NCBI RefSeq assembly: GCF_021129305.1
Contig: NZ_JAJOMB010000003.1
Location: 1 to 64,000 of the forward strand
DNA: 64,000 bases
Source: Kineosporia babensis
Lineage (GTDB): Bacteria; Actinomycetota; Actinomycetes; Actinomycetales; Kineosporiaceae
Direction of reading: 5' to 3'
Both the position numbers and the translations under genes were made by a program. Shown here in pieces: positions 35,274-43,664 of this stretch (positions are counted from its first letter, which is position 1; each line of letters opens with the position of its first letter). The notes below the pieces were generated by a model that was not told the DNA's origin, ran no database searches, and worked only from the letters and a program-made list of their open reading frames with translations.

Positions 35274-35406
35274 GAAACCTTAATCCCAGCTGAATTACCA
35301 GTTCAGGGGCACCCTTTGGCGCATAAAGTGCGAACCTGTGAATCCGTCGATACGGTTTTGGCATCCCACCGGGACAAACGCATCAGCCCAATGGAAAGGT
35401 CCCCCC

Positions 35407-35673
35407 GTGTCGTTCATCTGGGCCATCATCGCCGGTCTCATCATCGGCTGCCTCGCCCGGCTCGTCCTGCCCGGCAAGCAGCACATCCCGCTCTGGCTGA
35501 CCATCGCGCTCGGCGTGCTCGGCGCGGTCATCGGCAACGCGCTGGCCGGTGCCTTCGGTGTCGAGGACACCCGGGGCATCGACTGGATCCGGCACATCCT
35601 GCAGATCGGGGCGGCCGCCGTCCTGATCGCGGTGATCGAGCCGATGTGGTCACGCCGGTCCGTGAACCGCTGA
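35407..35673 (+). CDS. GlsB/YeaQ/YmgE-family small membrane protein
   Basis: The 88-residue product has three hydrophobic segments with the family signature: IWAIIAGLIIGCLARLVLPG, LTIALGVLGAVIGNALAG and a third helix at the end. These transglycosylase-associated proteins are small inner-membrane proteins often linked to envelope stress. GTG 35407 follows GGAAAGG. It stands alone and ends at a shared terminator. Confidence 0.88.
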   Translation: MSFIWAIIAGLIIGCLARLVLPGKQHIPLWLTIALGVLGAVIGNALAGAFGVEDTRGIDWIRHILQIGAAAVLIAVIEPMWSRRSVNR

Positions 35674-35687
35674 CCCAGGCACCAGTT

Positions 35688-35721
35688 CGGCCGGGTCGTC
35701 TCTACGGAGGCGACCCGGCCG
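35688..35721. terminator. Bidirectional terminator
   Basis: Bases 35688-35700 pair with 35709-35721 around an 8-base loop. It lies between convergent genes and is followed by TCCTTT on the plus strand. Confidence 0.8.
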
Positions 35722-35729
35722 TCCTTTGC

Positions 35730-36326
35730 TCACTCGGGTTCTGACTGCCGGTATCCCCCGGCCCGCAGGCCGTCGAGCACCAGGCCCAGCCGACGTCGAA
35801 AATCCTCGCGGGTCTGCTGATCGCACGCCCGCACGATTACCCCGCGCTCCAGGATCAGCTGGTTCAGGTCCACCGGCGTCAGATCCGGCCGCACCCGGCC
35901 CGCCGCCTGCGCCTCGGCCAGCACCTGAGCCGCGAAATTCTGCGCATGGCAACACAGGTCGCTCAGCGGCTCGGACTCCGGCATGGCCCGCATCAGCACG
36001 TCGTTGGCGGCCGGCTCGTCGAACTGCAGCAGCCAGATCCCCAGCAGGTACTGCTCGAACCGCTCCAGCGGATCGTCCAGTTCGGCCACCGCGGCAACGA
36101 TGCCCTGGATCCGCTCGGCTACCAGATCCTCCACCACCGCGTCGATCAGGCCGCGCCGACTCCCGAAACGGTGGTAGATCGTCCCTTTGCTGACCCCCGC
36201 CGCCCGCGCCACCTCGTCCAGAGGCGTGCTCAGGCCGCCGGTCCGGAAGACTTCCAGAGCGGCCAGACGGATGCCCTCGGCGTTACGACGGGCATCCGCG
36301 CGCCGAGGGCGATCCGGAGTGCTCAC
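35730..36326 (-). CDS. TetR-family transcriptional regulator
   Basis: The 198-residue protein has the N-terminal TetR helix-turn-helix (AALEVFRTGGLSTPLDEVAR, then GVSKGTIYHRFGSRRGLIDA) and a C-terminal ligand-binding region with paired Cys (LSDLCCHA). Its GTG overlaps the stop of the DsbA-like gene (GTGA), so the two are one operon; the regulator probably controls it. The ligand is not predictable. Confidence 0.9.
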   Translation of the reverse strand: MSTPDRPRRADARRNAEGIRLAALEVFRTGGLSTPLDEVARAAGVSKGTIYHRFGSRRGLIDAVVEDLVAERIQGIVAAVAELDDPLERFEQYLLGIWLLQFDEPAANDVLMRAMPESEPLSDLCCHAQNFAAQVLAEAQAAGRVRPDLTPVDLNQLILERGVIVRACDQQTREDFRRRLGLVLDGLRAGGYRQSEPE

Positions 36327-37000
36327 GCGGACGTTGCCGCCCGGTCCTGCCAGGACAGGTCCAGGGCCCGCTGGAACAGCTCGAGCGGCTGAGCGCCGGA
36401 AACCGCGCGCTTGTTGTCGAACACGAAGAACGGCACGCCGGTGATGCCCAGCGCCTGCGCCTGCTGCACGTCGGCCTGAAACTCCAGCTCGTACGCGTTC
36501 TCGGCCAGCGCCTTGGCGGCCTCGGCGCGGTCCAGGCCGATCTCGGCGGCCAGATCGGCCAGCACCTCGAAGTCGGAAACGTCCAGCCCGTCGGTGAACT
36601 CGGCCTTGAACAGCCGGATCACCATCTCGTGCTCGCGGCCCTGGGCCTTGGCGAAGTGGATCAGCCGGTGCGCGTCCTTGGTGTTGGCCACCAGCGCGTC
36701 GTCGAACCGGTAGTCCAGCCCGAGCTCGGCGCCCCGGGTCCGGAACATCTCGTGCGAGGCCTTCATCTGCTCGGCCGGGAAACCGCGCACGCCGACCAGG
36801 TAGTCGATGGTCTTCATCGGCTTCACGGCATCCGGGTGCAGCTGGAAGCTGTGGTAGCGGACCTGAATCGAGGACGCGTGCGGGGACGCGTCGATCGCCT
36901 GCTGCAGGGTGGCGTCACCCAGGTAGCAGAACGGGCAGACGATGTCGCTCCAGACATCGATCGTGATCGGGTCGGCCGCCGGGCCGAAGGCGCTGCTCAT
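36323..37000 (-). CDS. DsbA-family (FrnE-like) oxidoreductase
   Basis: The 225-residue cytoplasmic thioredoxin-fold protein has ITIDVWSDIVCPFCYLG (CPFC active site near residue 25), the helical insertion typical of FrnE (RLIHFAKAQGREHEMVIRLF) and the cis-Pro loop ITGVPFFVFDNK. FrnE proteins act in disulfide exchange and oxidative stress or in polyketide pathways. ATG 37000 is the first start before the fold. It is followed, overlapping, by a TetR gene and divergent-proximal to the HxlR gene. Confidence 0.9.
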   Translation of the reverse strand: MSSAFGPAADPITIDVWSDIVCPFCYLGDATLQQAIDASPHASSIQVRYHSFQLHPDAVKPMKTIDYLVGVRGFPAEQMKASHEMFRTRGAELGLDYRFDDALVANTKDAHRLIHFAKAQGREHEMVIRLFKAEFTDGLDVSDFEVLADLAAEIGLDRAEAAKALAENAYELEFQADVQQAQALGITGVPFFVFDNKRAVSGAQPLELFQRALDLSWQDRAATSA

Positions 37001-37133
37001 CAGGCGCACACCCCGTCCGGGCCGCACACGTCGGCGCTCTGCCCGGGGTTCAGCACGGTCAGGGTGGTCAGGACCGGCACGACCGGTTCCGAGGGCGCCG
37101 CCGCATCGGGCAGCACAGAACTTGACTCCATGG

Positions 37134-37526
37134 TCAAGAAGTCTGGGCCATCTTGACGGTGGGGTCAAGAAGCCCTTCGAGTTCCCAGGGCAGGCTCTCC
37201 CCCACGTGCGCAGCCACCCGTTCGGCCAGCGCCGCCAGCAAGTGGGCCACCTCCAGGCCCTCGGGGGTGAGCGAGTACACCACGTGCGGCGGCATGCTCG
37301 GGCGCTGCTCACGGATCACGAACCCGTCCTCGACCAGCGCCTTGAGGTTCTGGGCAAGCATCTTCTCGCTCACCCCGTCGATCCCGCGCAGCAACTCGTT
37401 CCAGCGCCGCGGCCCGCCCCGCAGAGCCAGCATCGCCAGCGTCCCCCATTTATTCGTGACGTGGGTGAGCACCGCCCGCGCGTCGCAGTCGGCCGGGATC
37501 GGGGTCAGAGGCGGCAGTTCGCTCAT
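37134..37526 (-). CDS. HxlR-family winged-helix regulator
   Basis: The 130-residue protein has the HxlR pattern: an N-terminal Cys (IPADCDARAVLTHVTNKWG), LRGGPRRWNELLRGIDGVSE, KMLAQNLKALVEDGFVIRE and YSLTPEGLEVAHLLAAL. The conserved Cys suggests redox or electrophile sensing, as in HypR/YodB-type members. ATG 37526 fits the family; the longer frame upstream is noise. It is divergent from the SDR gene with a palindrome between them. Confidence 0.9.
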   Translation of the reverse strand: MSELPPLTPIPADCDARAVLTHVTNKWGTLAMLALRGGPRRWNELLRGIDGVSEKMLAQNLKALVEDGFVIREQRPSMPPHVVYSLTPEGLEVAHLLAALAERVAAHVGESLPWELEGLLDPTVKMAQTS

Positions 37527-37535
37527 CCCGGCAGA

Positions 37536-37557
37536 GTACTTACCAAATAGTGGGTAC
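37536..37557. promoter_or_regulatory. Probable HxlR operator
   Basis: A 22-base imperfect inverted repeat with half-sites GTACTTACCA and (reverse) GTACCCACTA lies ten bases upstream of the HxlR start and 78 bases upstream of the SDR start. This is the expected place and form for an HxlR binding site. Confidence 0.65.
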
Positions 37558-37634
37558 CGGAAATTTGGAACGGATGAATCCAGCCTGCGTTGAGAACCTG
37601 CGGAAGAGCTGTTCACCCCGAAAGGAACGTCCAT

Positions 37635-38351
37635 ATGTCCCGCGTCATCGCCATCCTCGGAGCCGGCACCGGCCTCGGCGCCGCGCTCGCCCGCCGGTTC
37701 GGCCAGGAGGGATTCCGCACCGCCCTGGTCGGCCGTCGGCTGGACCGGCTCGAAGCCCTGGCCACCGAACTCAAGGCCGAGGGAGTAGAAGCTGCGACCT
37801 TCGGCGCGGACCTGTCCGAACCGGCCAACGTCCCGGGTCTACTGGCCGAGATCCGCGAGCGCTTCGGCCGGATCGACGTCGTCCACTACGGTCCGGCCAG
37901 CAACAACACCGCCTTCACGCCCGCGGTCGAGCTCACCCCCGAAGCCCTGGACAAGCTCCTCCCGTTGTTCCTGCTCACCCCGATCGAGGTCGTGCGCGGC
38001 GTGCTGCCGCAGATGCGTGAGCGCGGCGAGGGCGCAATCCTGCTCAGCCAAGGCCTCACCGCCGCTGTTGCCCTGCCCGGCATGAGCGGCGTCGGCCCGG
38101 CCATGGCCGCCGCCCGCAACTTCATGCACACGCTCAACCTCGAGCTGCAGGGCACCGGCGTTCACGCGGGCATGCTGACCATCGGCGCCCTGATCCAACG
38201 CAGCGAGACCGCCGAGGCGGGCCCGCTGGAGACTGGCGACGGCGAACCGTCCTTCCCGGTGGCCGATCCCGATGAACTCGCCGGCCTCTACTGGGACATG
38301 TACGTGCGCAAGGACACGGCCGAACTGTTCTACCCCGCAGCGGCCGGGTGA
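37635..38351 (+). CDS. SDR-family protein lacking the YxxxK catalytic motif
   Basis: The 238-residue protein has the nucleotide-binding GAGTGLGAALARRFG at the start and a Rossmann arrangement (LVGRRLDRLE, HYGPASNNTA). Where classical SDRs have Tyr-x-x-x-Lys it reads GMSGVGPAMAAARNF, so neither residue is present. A Ser before it is replaced by SQGLT. It may be a non-catalytic or differently acting member. An AAAGGA Shine-Dalgarno precedes ATG 37635. It is likely controlled by the divergent HxlR regulator. Confidence 0.82.
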   Translation: MSRVIAILGAGTGLGAALARRFGQEGFRTALVGRRLDRLEALATELKAEGVEAATFGADLSEPANVPGLLAEIRERFGRIDVVHYGPASNNTAFTPAVELTPEALDKLLPLFLLTPIEVVRGVLPQMRERGEGAILLSQGLTAAVALPGMSGVGPAMAAARNFMHTLNLELQGTGVHAGMLTIGALIQRSETAEAGPLETGDGEPSFPVADPDELAGLYWDMYVRKDTAELFYPAAAG

Positions 38352-38355
38352 ACGC

Positions 38356-38395
38356 CGGGGCGGCTCGCCGAGATCGGTCTCGGTGAGCCGCCCCG
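38356..38395 (+). terminator. Strong stem-loop terminator after the SDR gene
   Basis: A long stem pairs CGGGGCGGCTC (38356-38366) with its complement at 38385-38395 and continues inwards through CCGAGA/TCTCGG. It lies four bases after the stop. Confidence 0.82.
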
Positions 38396-38462
38396 TTCTG
38401 CGGCAGAAGGTGTATCCGGGCCTGAACGACCGGAGCAAAGGTGAAGACCCCAAGCTCTGCGC

Positions 38463-38750
38463 TCAGGCGGCCGCCGGGCGCGCGAGTTGCTGCACAACTC
38501 GCAGAAGTTCCTCCAGCGGAACGGAAAGGTTGTTGGGCTGACCGGCGCTTCGGCTGAGCCCGTCCTCGATCCAGCGGCGCATCAGGGCTGACGGCTTTAC
38601 CCCCTGCCGCTTCGCCTCGGCCTCGATGGCCTGAGTCATTGCCAGCGACAGCCGTACCGTCTTGTTGACTTCCAGGTTCTCCTCGGTCATCAACGGGGTC
38701 AGGTCGGTGTTCAGCAGTTCCTGCACCTTGTCCTGGTCCATCTCAGTCAT
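38463..38750 (-). CDS. Ribbon-helix-helix-like protein, possible antitoxin
   Basis: The 95-residue protein has a central VNKTVRLSLAMTQAIEAEAK followed by GVKPSALMRRWIEDGL, which resembles a CopG/RHH DNA-binding fold. The start overlaps the end of the upstream gene by eight bases. In this arrangement it may be the antitoxin and autorepressor of a type II pair, or a plain transcription factor. Confidence 0.6.
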   Translation of the reverse strand: MTEMDQDKVQELLNTDLTPLMTEENLEVNKTVRLSLAMTQAIEAEAKRQGVKPSALMRRWIEDGLSRSAGQPNNLSVPLEELLRVVQQLARPAAA

Positions 38751-39036
38751 CCTCCACGTACCGTTTGAAGCGGTTTTCCTCGACCGGCATCATCTTTCGG
38801 GCCGCCAGCACGGTCCAGGCGATCGGCCAGACCGACTCCACCTCCTCCAGCAGGACATACAGCATGCTGCCCGAATGAGACCGGGCCAGCACCGCGGTCA
38901 CGTCCTCCCCCAGAGCCAGCGACAGTCGCCTGCTCCACGCCAGCGCTGAGACGACCTCCGACTCCTTCACCCCCTCGCTGCGAAAGTTGCTGCGAGCGTT
39001 GTCGGTGATGATGTAGGACGGCTGATCCTCGTTCAT
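38743..39036 (-). CDS. Small protein upstream of the RHH gene, possible toxin
   Basis: The 97-residue product (SYIITDNARSNFRSEGVKES to ARKMMPVEENRFKRYVED) has a BrnT-like end (WTVLAARKMMPVEE) but not the full BrnT signature. ATG 39036 is preferred; a longer frame reads into the promoter. Size, overlap with the RHH gene and an upstream repeated operator fit a type II toxin-antitoxin pair. I cannot assign a toxic activity. Confidence 0.5.
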   Translation of the reverse strand: MNEDQPSYIITDNARSNFRSEGVKESEVVSALAWSRRLSLALGEDVTAVLARSHSGSMLYVLLEEVESVWPIAWTVLAARKMMPVEENRFKRYVEDD

Positions 39037-39048
39037 CGCACACCTATG

Positions 39049-39068
39049 TTGCAATGCACTTGCAATGC
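39049..39068. promoter_or_regulatory. Direct repeat upstream of the putative TA pair
   Basis: TTGCAATGC occurs twice (39049-39057 and 39060-39068), one helical turn apart, 12 bases upstream of the 39036 start. RHH repressors bind such spaced repeats. Confidence 0.55.
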
Positions 39069-39305
39069 GGTCAAGGACGAACGTAGTCGCAGTCAGGCAT
39101 CCACCCCGGCCCACAGCGAAGCGAGGGCAGTACGGGGGCGATTCCGTAGGGTTTGAGATTGGCCATACCCCAGTGGACCTGCCCCCAGTGCCGACGCATC
39201 CCCACCGGCTGCGCTGACGATATTCGTGAAGGCACGGGCGCCTCCTCCGATGCCCCCAGCACCCGCCGGGCGCAACGGCGCGCGAACGAACACGCGTCCA
39301 AAAAC

Positions 39306-39334
39306 TTGATTGACTCCAAACAAGGGTCTAGGTT
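39306..39334 (+). promoter_or_regulatory. Promoter of furA-katG
   Basis: TTGATT (39306-39311) and TAGGTT (39329-39334) are separated by 17 bases. The -10 ends seven bases before the regulator's ATG, so the transcript should start at or next to the start codon (leaderless). The spacer AT-rich segment ACTCCAAACAA is a candidate autoregulatory Fur-type site. Confidence 0.6.
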
Positions 39335-39341
39335 CGTCCGC

Positions 39342-39770
39342 ATGACGTCCGAGCACGAGGCCATCCTGCGGGCGGCCTCGTTACGCGTGACGCGGCCCCG
39401 GCTGGCCGTTCTGGCCGCCCTGCACGACCACCCGCACGTGGACACCGACACGGTGATCCATCTGGTCCGGACCGAGCACCCGGCGGTCTCGCACCAGGCG
39501 GTGTACGACGTGCTGCGGGCCCTGACCGATGCCGGCATCGTCCGGCGCATCCAGCCGATGGGCGCCACCGCGCGGTACGAGACGCGGGTGGGTGACAACC
39601 ACCATCACATCGTCTGCCGCGGTTGTGGCGCGATCGCCGACGTGGCGTGCGCCGTCGGCCACGCCCCCTGTCTTTCCGCCTCCGAGGACCACGGCTTCGT
39701 GGTCGACGAGGCGGAGGTCGTGTACTGGGGTACCTGCCCCGAGTGCGCGGCCGAACGCAACTCTCACTGA
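39342..39770 (+). CDS. furA: Fur-family regulator (FurA/CatR-like, peroxide sensing)
   Basis: The 142-residue protein has the Fur winged helix (VTRPRLAVLAALHDHPH, VSHQAVYDVLRALTDAGIV) and a C-terminal metal region (HHHIVCRGCG, CPECAAE) with two CxxC zinc-site pairs. FurA-type proteins repress katG and respond to peroxide. ATG 39342 matches the family start and the leaderless promoter; an upstream in-frame stretch is rejected. katG follows 24 bases later. Confidence 0.9.
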   Translation: MTSEHEAILRAASLRVTRPRLAVLAALHDHPHVDTDTVIHLVRTEHPAVSHQAVYDVLRALTDAGIVRRIQPMGATARYETRVGDNHHHIVCRGCGAIADVACAVGHAPCLSASEDHGFVVDEAEVVYWGTCPECAAERNSH

Positions 39771-39794
39771 ATTCGCCAGTCCGGAAGGATGCTC

Positions 39795-42032
39795 ATGAGC
39801 AGCGACGCCCAGGACCCGAAGGCCTCCGGCTGCCCGGTCGCACACGACTCGGCCACCGCCTCGGGTAGCGAGAGCGAGAACCCGGCGATCGACGCGCCCA
39901 AGGCCACGACCCCCAACCCGCGCAGCAACCGGGACTGGTGGCCGAACCAGCTCGACCTGTCGGTGCTGCACGCGCACTCCTCCAAGGGCAACCCGCTGGG
40001 CGAGGACTTCGACTACGCGAGCGAGTTCGCCAAGCTCGACGTCGAGGCGCTGAAGGCCGACATCACCCAGGTCCTGACCACCTCGCAGGACTGGTGGCCG
40101 GCCGACTTCGGGCACTACGGCGGCCTGATGATCCGGCTCAGCTGGCACGCCGCCGGTACCTACCGGATCGAGGACGGCCGGGGTGGCGCCGGTGACGGCG
40201 GCCAGCGTTTCGCCCCGCTGAACAGCTGGCCGGACAACGCCAACCTGGACAAGGCCCGCCGCCTGCTGTGGCCGGTGAAGCAGAAGTACGGCCAGAAGGT
40301 CTCCTGGGCCGACCTGCTCGTGCTCGCGGGCAACGTGGCCCTGGAGTCGATGGGCTTCAAGACGTTCGGGTTCGGTTTCGGCCGCCCGGACGTGTGGGAG
40401 CCCGAGGAGATCTTCTGGGGCCCGGAGGACACCTGGCTGGCCGACAGCCGGTACGTCGCCGACGACAAGATGCTCGAGGGTGTCGGGGCCACCGAGATGG
40501 GCCTGATCTACGTCAACCCCGAGGGCCCCAAGGGCAGCGCCGACTTCCTGAAGGCGGCCGCGTTCATCCGCGAGACCTTCGCCCGGATGGCGATGAACGA
40601 CGAGGAGACCGTCGCGCTGATCGCCGGTGGTCACACCTTCGGCAAGGCGCACGGCGCGCACACCGCCGACGTCGGCCCCGAGCCCGAGGGTGAGTCGATC
40701 GAGGCGCAGGGTCTGGGCTGGCTCAACCCGCACGGCACCGGCAAGGGCGCGGACACGATCACCTCCGGCATCGAGGTGACCTGGACCGACCGGCCCACCG
40801 AGTGGAGCAACCGGTTCTTCGAGATCCTGTTCGGCTACGAGTGGGAACTGACCACCGGCCCGGGCGGCGGCAAGCACTACGTGGCCAAGACCGAGGACGA
40901 GATTATCCCGGACGCCTACGACGCGTCCAAGAAGTACCGCCCGACCATGCTCACCACCGACCTGTCGCTGCGGTTCGACCCGATCTACGGCCCGATCTCC
41001 AAGCGCTTCCTGGGCCACCCGGACGAGTTCGCGCTGGCCTTCGCCAAGGCCTGGTACAAGCTGCTGCACCGTGACATGGGCCCGGTCAGCCGCTTCCTCG
41101 GCCCGTGGGTGGCCGAGCCGCAGCTGTGGCAGGACCCGGTTCCGGCTGCTGCGGGCACCCAGGTCGGCGACGCGGACGTGAGCACGCTGAAGGCCAAGGT
41201 GCTGGAGTCCGGCCTGTCCGTGGCCGAGCTGGTGCAGACCGCCTGGGCCAGCGCCGCGACGTTCCGTTCCACCGACAAGCGCGGTGGCGCCAACGGTGCC
41301 CGGATCGCCCTGGAGCCGCAGAAGAGCTGGGAGGTCAACCAGCCCGAGCAGCTCTCGAAGGTGCTCTCCTCGCTGGAGAACATCCGGGGCGAGTTCAACA
41401 GCGCCGGTGGCGCGCAGATCTCCCTGGCCGACCTGATCGTGCTGGCCGGTTCGGCCGCGGTCGAGAAGGCCGCCAAGGACGCCGGGGTCGAGGTCAGCGT
41501 GCCGTTCAGCGCGGGCCGGACCGACGCCACGCAGGAAGAGACCGATGTGGAGTCGTTCGCGGTGCTGGAGCCCCGCGCCGACGGCTTCCGCCAGTTCCTG
41601 CGCCCCGGCGAGAAGACCCAGCCCGAGGTCCTTCTCGTCGACCGTGCCTACATGCTGGACCTGACCGCGCCGGAAACCACCGCGCTGATCGGTGGCCTGC
41701 GGGTGCTCGGCAACAACGTCGGCGGCAACCAGGCCGGTGTGCTCACGGACAAGCCGGGTCAGCTGACCAACGACTTCTTCGTCAACCTGCTCTCCCCCGG
41801 CACGCAGTGGAAAGCCGCCGCCGAGGGTGAGCACCTGTACGAGATCCGCGACCTGGCAACGGGTTCGGCCAAGTACACGGCCACTGCGGTCGACCTGATC
41901 TTCGGCTCCAACTCCCAACTGCGCGCCCTGTCCGAGGTCTACGCCAGCGAGGACGCCAAGGCCAAGTTCGTCCACGACTTCGTGGCGGCCTGGGTGAAGG
42001 TCATGAACGCCGACCGGTTCGACCTGAAGTAG
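39795..42032 (+). CDS. katG: Catalase-peroxidase
   Basis: The 745-residue heme enzyme removes hydrogen peroxide and organic peroxides. It has the distal-site [11 protein letters not shown], the proximal [16 protein letters not shown] and the crosslink Tyr in [10 protein letters not shown], plus the duplicated C-terminal domain ([18 protein letters not shown]). GGAAGG at 39783-39788 supports ATG 39795 over the ATG six bases upstream, which would be too close. It is in an operon with furA and ends at a clear terminator. Length and motifs are normal. Confidence 0.97.
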   Translation: MSSDAQDPKASGCPVAHDSATASGSESENPAIDAPKATTPNPRSNRDWWPNQLDLSVLHAHSSKGNPLGEDFDYASEFAKLDVEALKADITQVLTTSQDWWPADFGHYGGLMIRLSWHAAGTYRIEDGRGGAGDGGQRFAPLNSWPDNANLDKARRLLWPVKQKYGQKVSWADLLVLAGNVALESMGFKTFGFGFGRPDVWEPEEIFWGPEDTWLADSRYVADDKMLEGVGATEMGLIYVNPEGPKGSADFLKAAAFIRETFARMAMNDEETVALIAGGHTFGKAHGAHTADVGPEPEGESIEAQGLGWLNPHGTGKGADTITSGIEVTWTDRPTEWSNRFFEILFGYEWELTTGPGGGKHYVAKTEDEIIPDAYDASKKYRPTMLTTDLSLRFDPIYGPISKRFLGHPDEFALAFAKAWYKLLHRDMGPVSRFLGPWVAEPQLWQDPVPAAAGTQVGDADVSTLKAKVLESGLSVAELVQTAWASAATFRSTDKRGGANGARIALEPQKSWEVNQPEQLSKVLSSLENIRGEFNSAGGAQISLADLIVLAGSAAVEKAAKDAGVEVSVPFSAGRTDATQEETDVESFAVLEPRADGFRQFLRPGEKTQPEVLLVDRAYMLDLTAPETTALIGGLRVLGNNVGGNQAGVLTDKPGQLTNDFFVNLLSPGTQWKAAAEGEHLYEIRDLATGSAKYTATAVDLIFGSNSQLRALSEVYASEDAKAKFVHDFVAAWVKVMNADRFDLK

Positions 42033-42046
42033 AAGCAGAACCACCG

Positions 42047-42087
42047 ACGGACGAGAGCGGCCGGCTCAACCGGTCGCCCTCGTCCGT
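42047..42087 (+). terminator. katG terminator
   Basis: ACGGACGAG (42047-42055) pairs with 42079-42087, with inner pairing, followed by a T-rich stretch. It begins 15 bases after the stop. Confidence 0.8.
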
Positions 42088-42226
42088 TGCTGTTTGGCTG
42101 TTGGGTTCTTTGGTTCTGGCCTGCGGCGCTTCCAACTGGAGACGTTGTGGCCGGGTCGGGTACGAAGCGTCCTTGGGTGGCTGGTTTGATGGGTATTGTC
42201 GGTCGTTGGTCAAAGAGAGGTCACCG

Positions 42227-42910
42227 ATGAGTTCATCTGCCGGTTCCGCCCCGCTGCTGCGCTTCGAGCCTTCCGGCTACACGCCGGCGCAGGTGCGCTC
42301 GTACTACGGCGACTCCGGCTCCGGCCAGATTGCCGCAGCGTCGCCCTATCTGGCCGACGTGCGGTCGGTACTCGACGATGCGCAGGTCTGGCTGGGCGAG
42401 TATCAGGTGCCGGAGCGGGCGGCGATCGTGCTGGATGTGGACGATACCGCGCTGAGTACTTATACCTACGGCGCGGCAACGGATTTCGCCGGCTGGCACG
42501 ACGTCCATCCGTTTGCCAAGTACGTCATGAGCTGCCAGATGCAGGCGGTGGCTGGTGTGCCGGAGTTCGCCCACTGGGCCGCCGAGCGCGGTTTCGCCCT
42601 GTTCTACCTGACTTCTCGGCCCGATCAGATTCATCAGATCACGTTGCAGAATCTGCTCGAACAGGGCTATGCGGAACCGGCGCAGCTGTTCTGCAAGCCC
42701 GGCACGCAACCGTTCCCGGAGTATCTTCCGGCCCTCGTGGAGGGTACTTCTTCGCACAGCACAGTGGCTTTCAAGACGGCGACGCGGGCCCACCTGCAGG
42801 CGCAGGGGTATGACGTGATCGCGAACATCGGGGATCAGCAGTCAGACCTTGAGGGCGCCTACGCCCGGCGGACGTTCAAGCTACCCAACCGGATGTACCT
42901 GCTCCCCTAA
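42227..42910 (+). CDS. HAD-superfamily acid phosphatase (class B/IIIB type)
   Basis: The 227-residue protein has the HAD nucleophile motif IVLDVDDTALSTYTYG near residue 65, ALFYLTSRPDQ (motif II) and VIANIGDQQSDLEGAYA (motif IV). It resembles acid phosphatases and vegetative-storage-like proteins. No signal peptide is visible, so it may be cytoplasmic. AGAGAGG precedes the ATG. It ends overlapping the reverse TetR gene by four bases. Confidence 0.85.
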   Translation: MSSSAGSAPLLRFEPSGYTPAQVRSYYGDSGSGQIAAASPYLADVRSVLDDAQVWLGEYQVPERAAIVLDVDDTALSTYTYGAATDFAGWHDVHPFAKYVMSCQMQAVAGVPEFAHWAAERGFALFYLTSRPDQIHQITLQNLLEQGYAEPAQLFCKPGTQPFPEYLPALVEGTSSHSTVAFKTATRAHLQAQGYDVIANIGDQQSDLEGAYARRTFKLPNRMYLLP

Positions 42911-43563
42911 GCGGGCGCGTCCTTCGCCGCTGTAACAGCCTTGGGCGTGCCACGATCGGCCCCGCCCAGCAGAGCCTCGACACCCGCCACGTAGCCCAGC
43001 CGCGAGGTGTCGGAGACCAGCAGGTTCTGGATCAGGAAGCCCTGGGCCAGGCCGAGCATGGCAGCACCGACCTGTTCCGGATCAGCATCGGCCGGCAGGT
43101 TGCCCGCGGCCTGCCAGCGGCGGGCAACCTCGGCGTGATGCCCCCGCAGGCGCCGGTACGCGTCATCGACCCGCTGGCCGAGTTCCGAGTTCCGCCCGGC
43201 CTCGGCCCAGACCTGCAGGACGATCCGGGTCAGGTCGATGCCGAGCTCGTTGTTGCGCAGAACGCCGTCGAGCACGCCTTCGAGGATGGTGCGCAGCGCC
43301 TCGACCGGCGCCGGCGTAGCCTCTCTCTCCAGCAGCCGGGCGAACGCCCCGTCGGCATTCTGCAGCACGTTCTCGGCCACTGCCCCGATCAGCTCATCCT
43401 TACTGCGGAAGTAGCGATAGACCGCACCGGCCGACATGCCCGAGGCCGAGATGATGTCCGCCATTGACGTGGCGTGGAAGCCGTTACGCGCGAAGAGCTC
43501 TCCGGCGGCCGCGAGGATCTCCTGGCGGCGGGCGGCTCGGTACTCCTCGGTGACGCGCGGCAT
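42907..43563 (-). CDS. TetR-family regulator of the divergent membrane protein
   Basis: The 218-residue protein has ILAAAGELFARNGFHATSMA and GMSAGAVYRYFRSKDELIGA (TetR helix-turn-helix) and a typical C-terminal domain. Two palindromes of the same type lie between it and the divergent gene, so it very probably represses both. Confidence 0.9.
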   Translation of the reverse strand: MPRVTEEYRAARRQEILAAAGELFARNGFHATSMADIISASGMSAGAVYRYFRSKDELIGAVAENVLQNADGAFARLLEREATPAPVEALRTILEGVLDGVLRNNELGIDLTRIVLQVWAEAGRNSELGQRVDDAYRRLRGHHAEVARRWQAAGNLPADADPEQVGAAMLGLAQGFLIQNLLVSDTSRLGYVAGVEALLGGADRGTPKAVTAAKDAPA

Positions 43564-43579
43564 GCGGCCAGCCTAAAAG

Positions 43580-43648
43580 CGAACGTTCGTTCTTGACAAA
43601 TACGCGGGGCGGGATCACGCTACCCAAGGCATAAAACGAACGTCCGTT
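43580..43648. promoter_or_regulatory. Two TetR operators
   Basis: CGAACGTTCG (43580-43589, perfect palindrome) and AACGAACGTCCGTT (43635-43648, imperfect) share the half-site CGAACGT. One sits near each divergent start. TTGACA at 43593-43598 may be a -35 for one of the promoters. Confidence 0.7.
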
Positions 43649-43664
43649 CTCTTTAGGAGCAGTC

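Noticed and set aside
39381-42044. An 887-codon open frame antisense to katG
   Set aside because: It is the GC-skewed shadow of katG: composition Val/Gly/Arg/His-rich, no domain and no Shine-Dalgarno.
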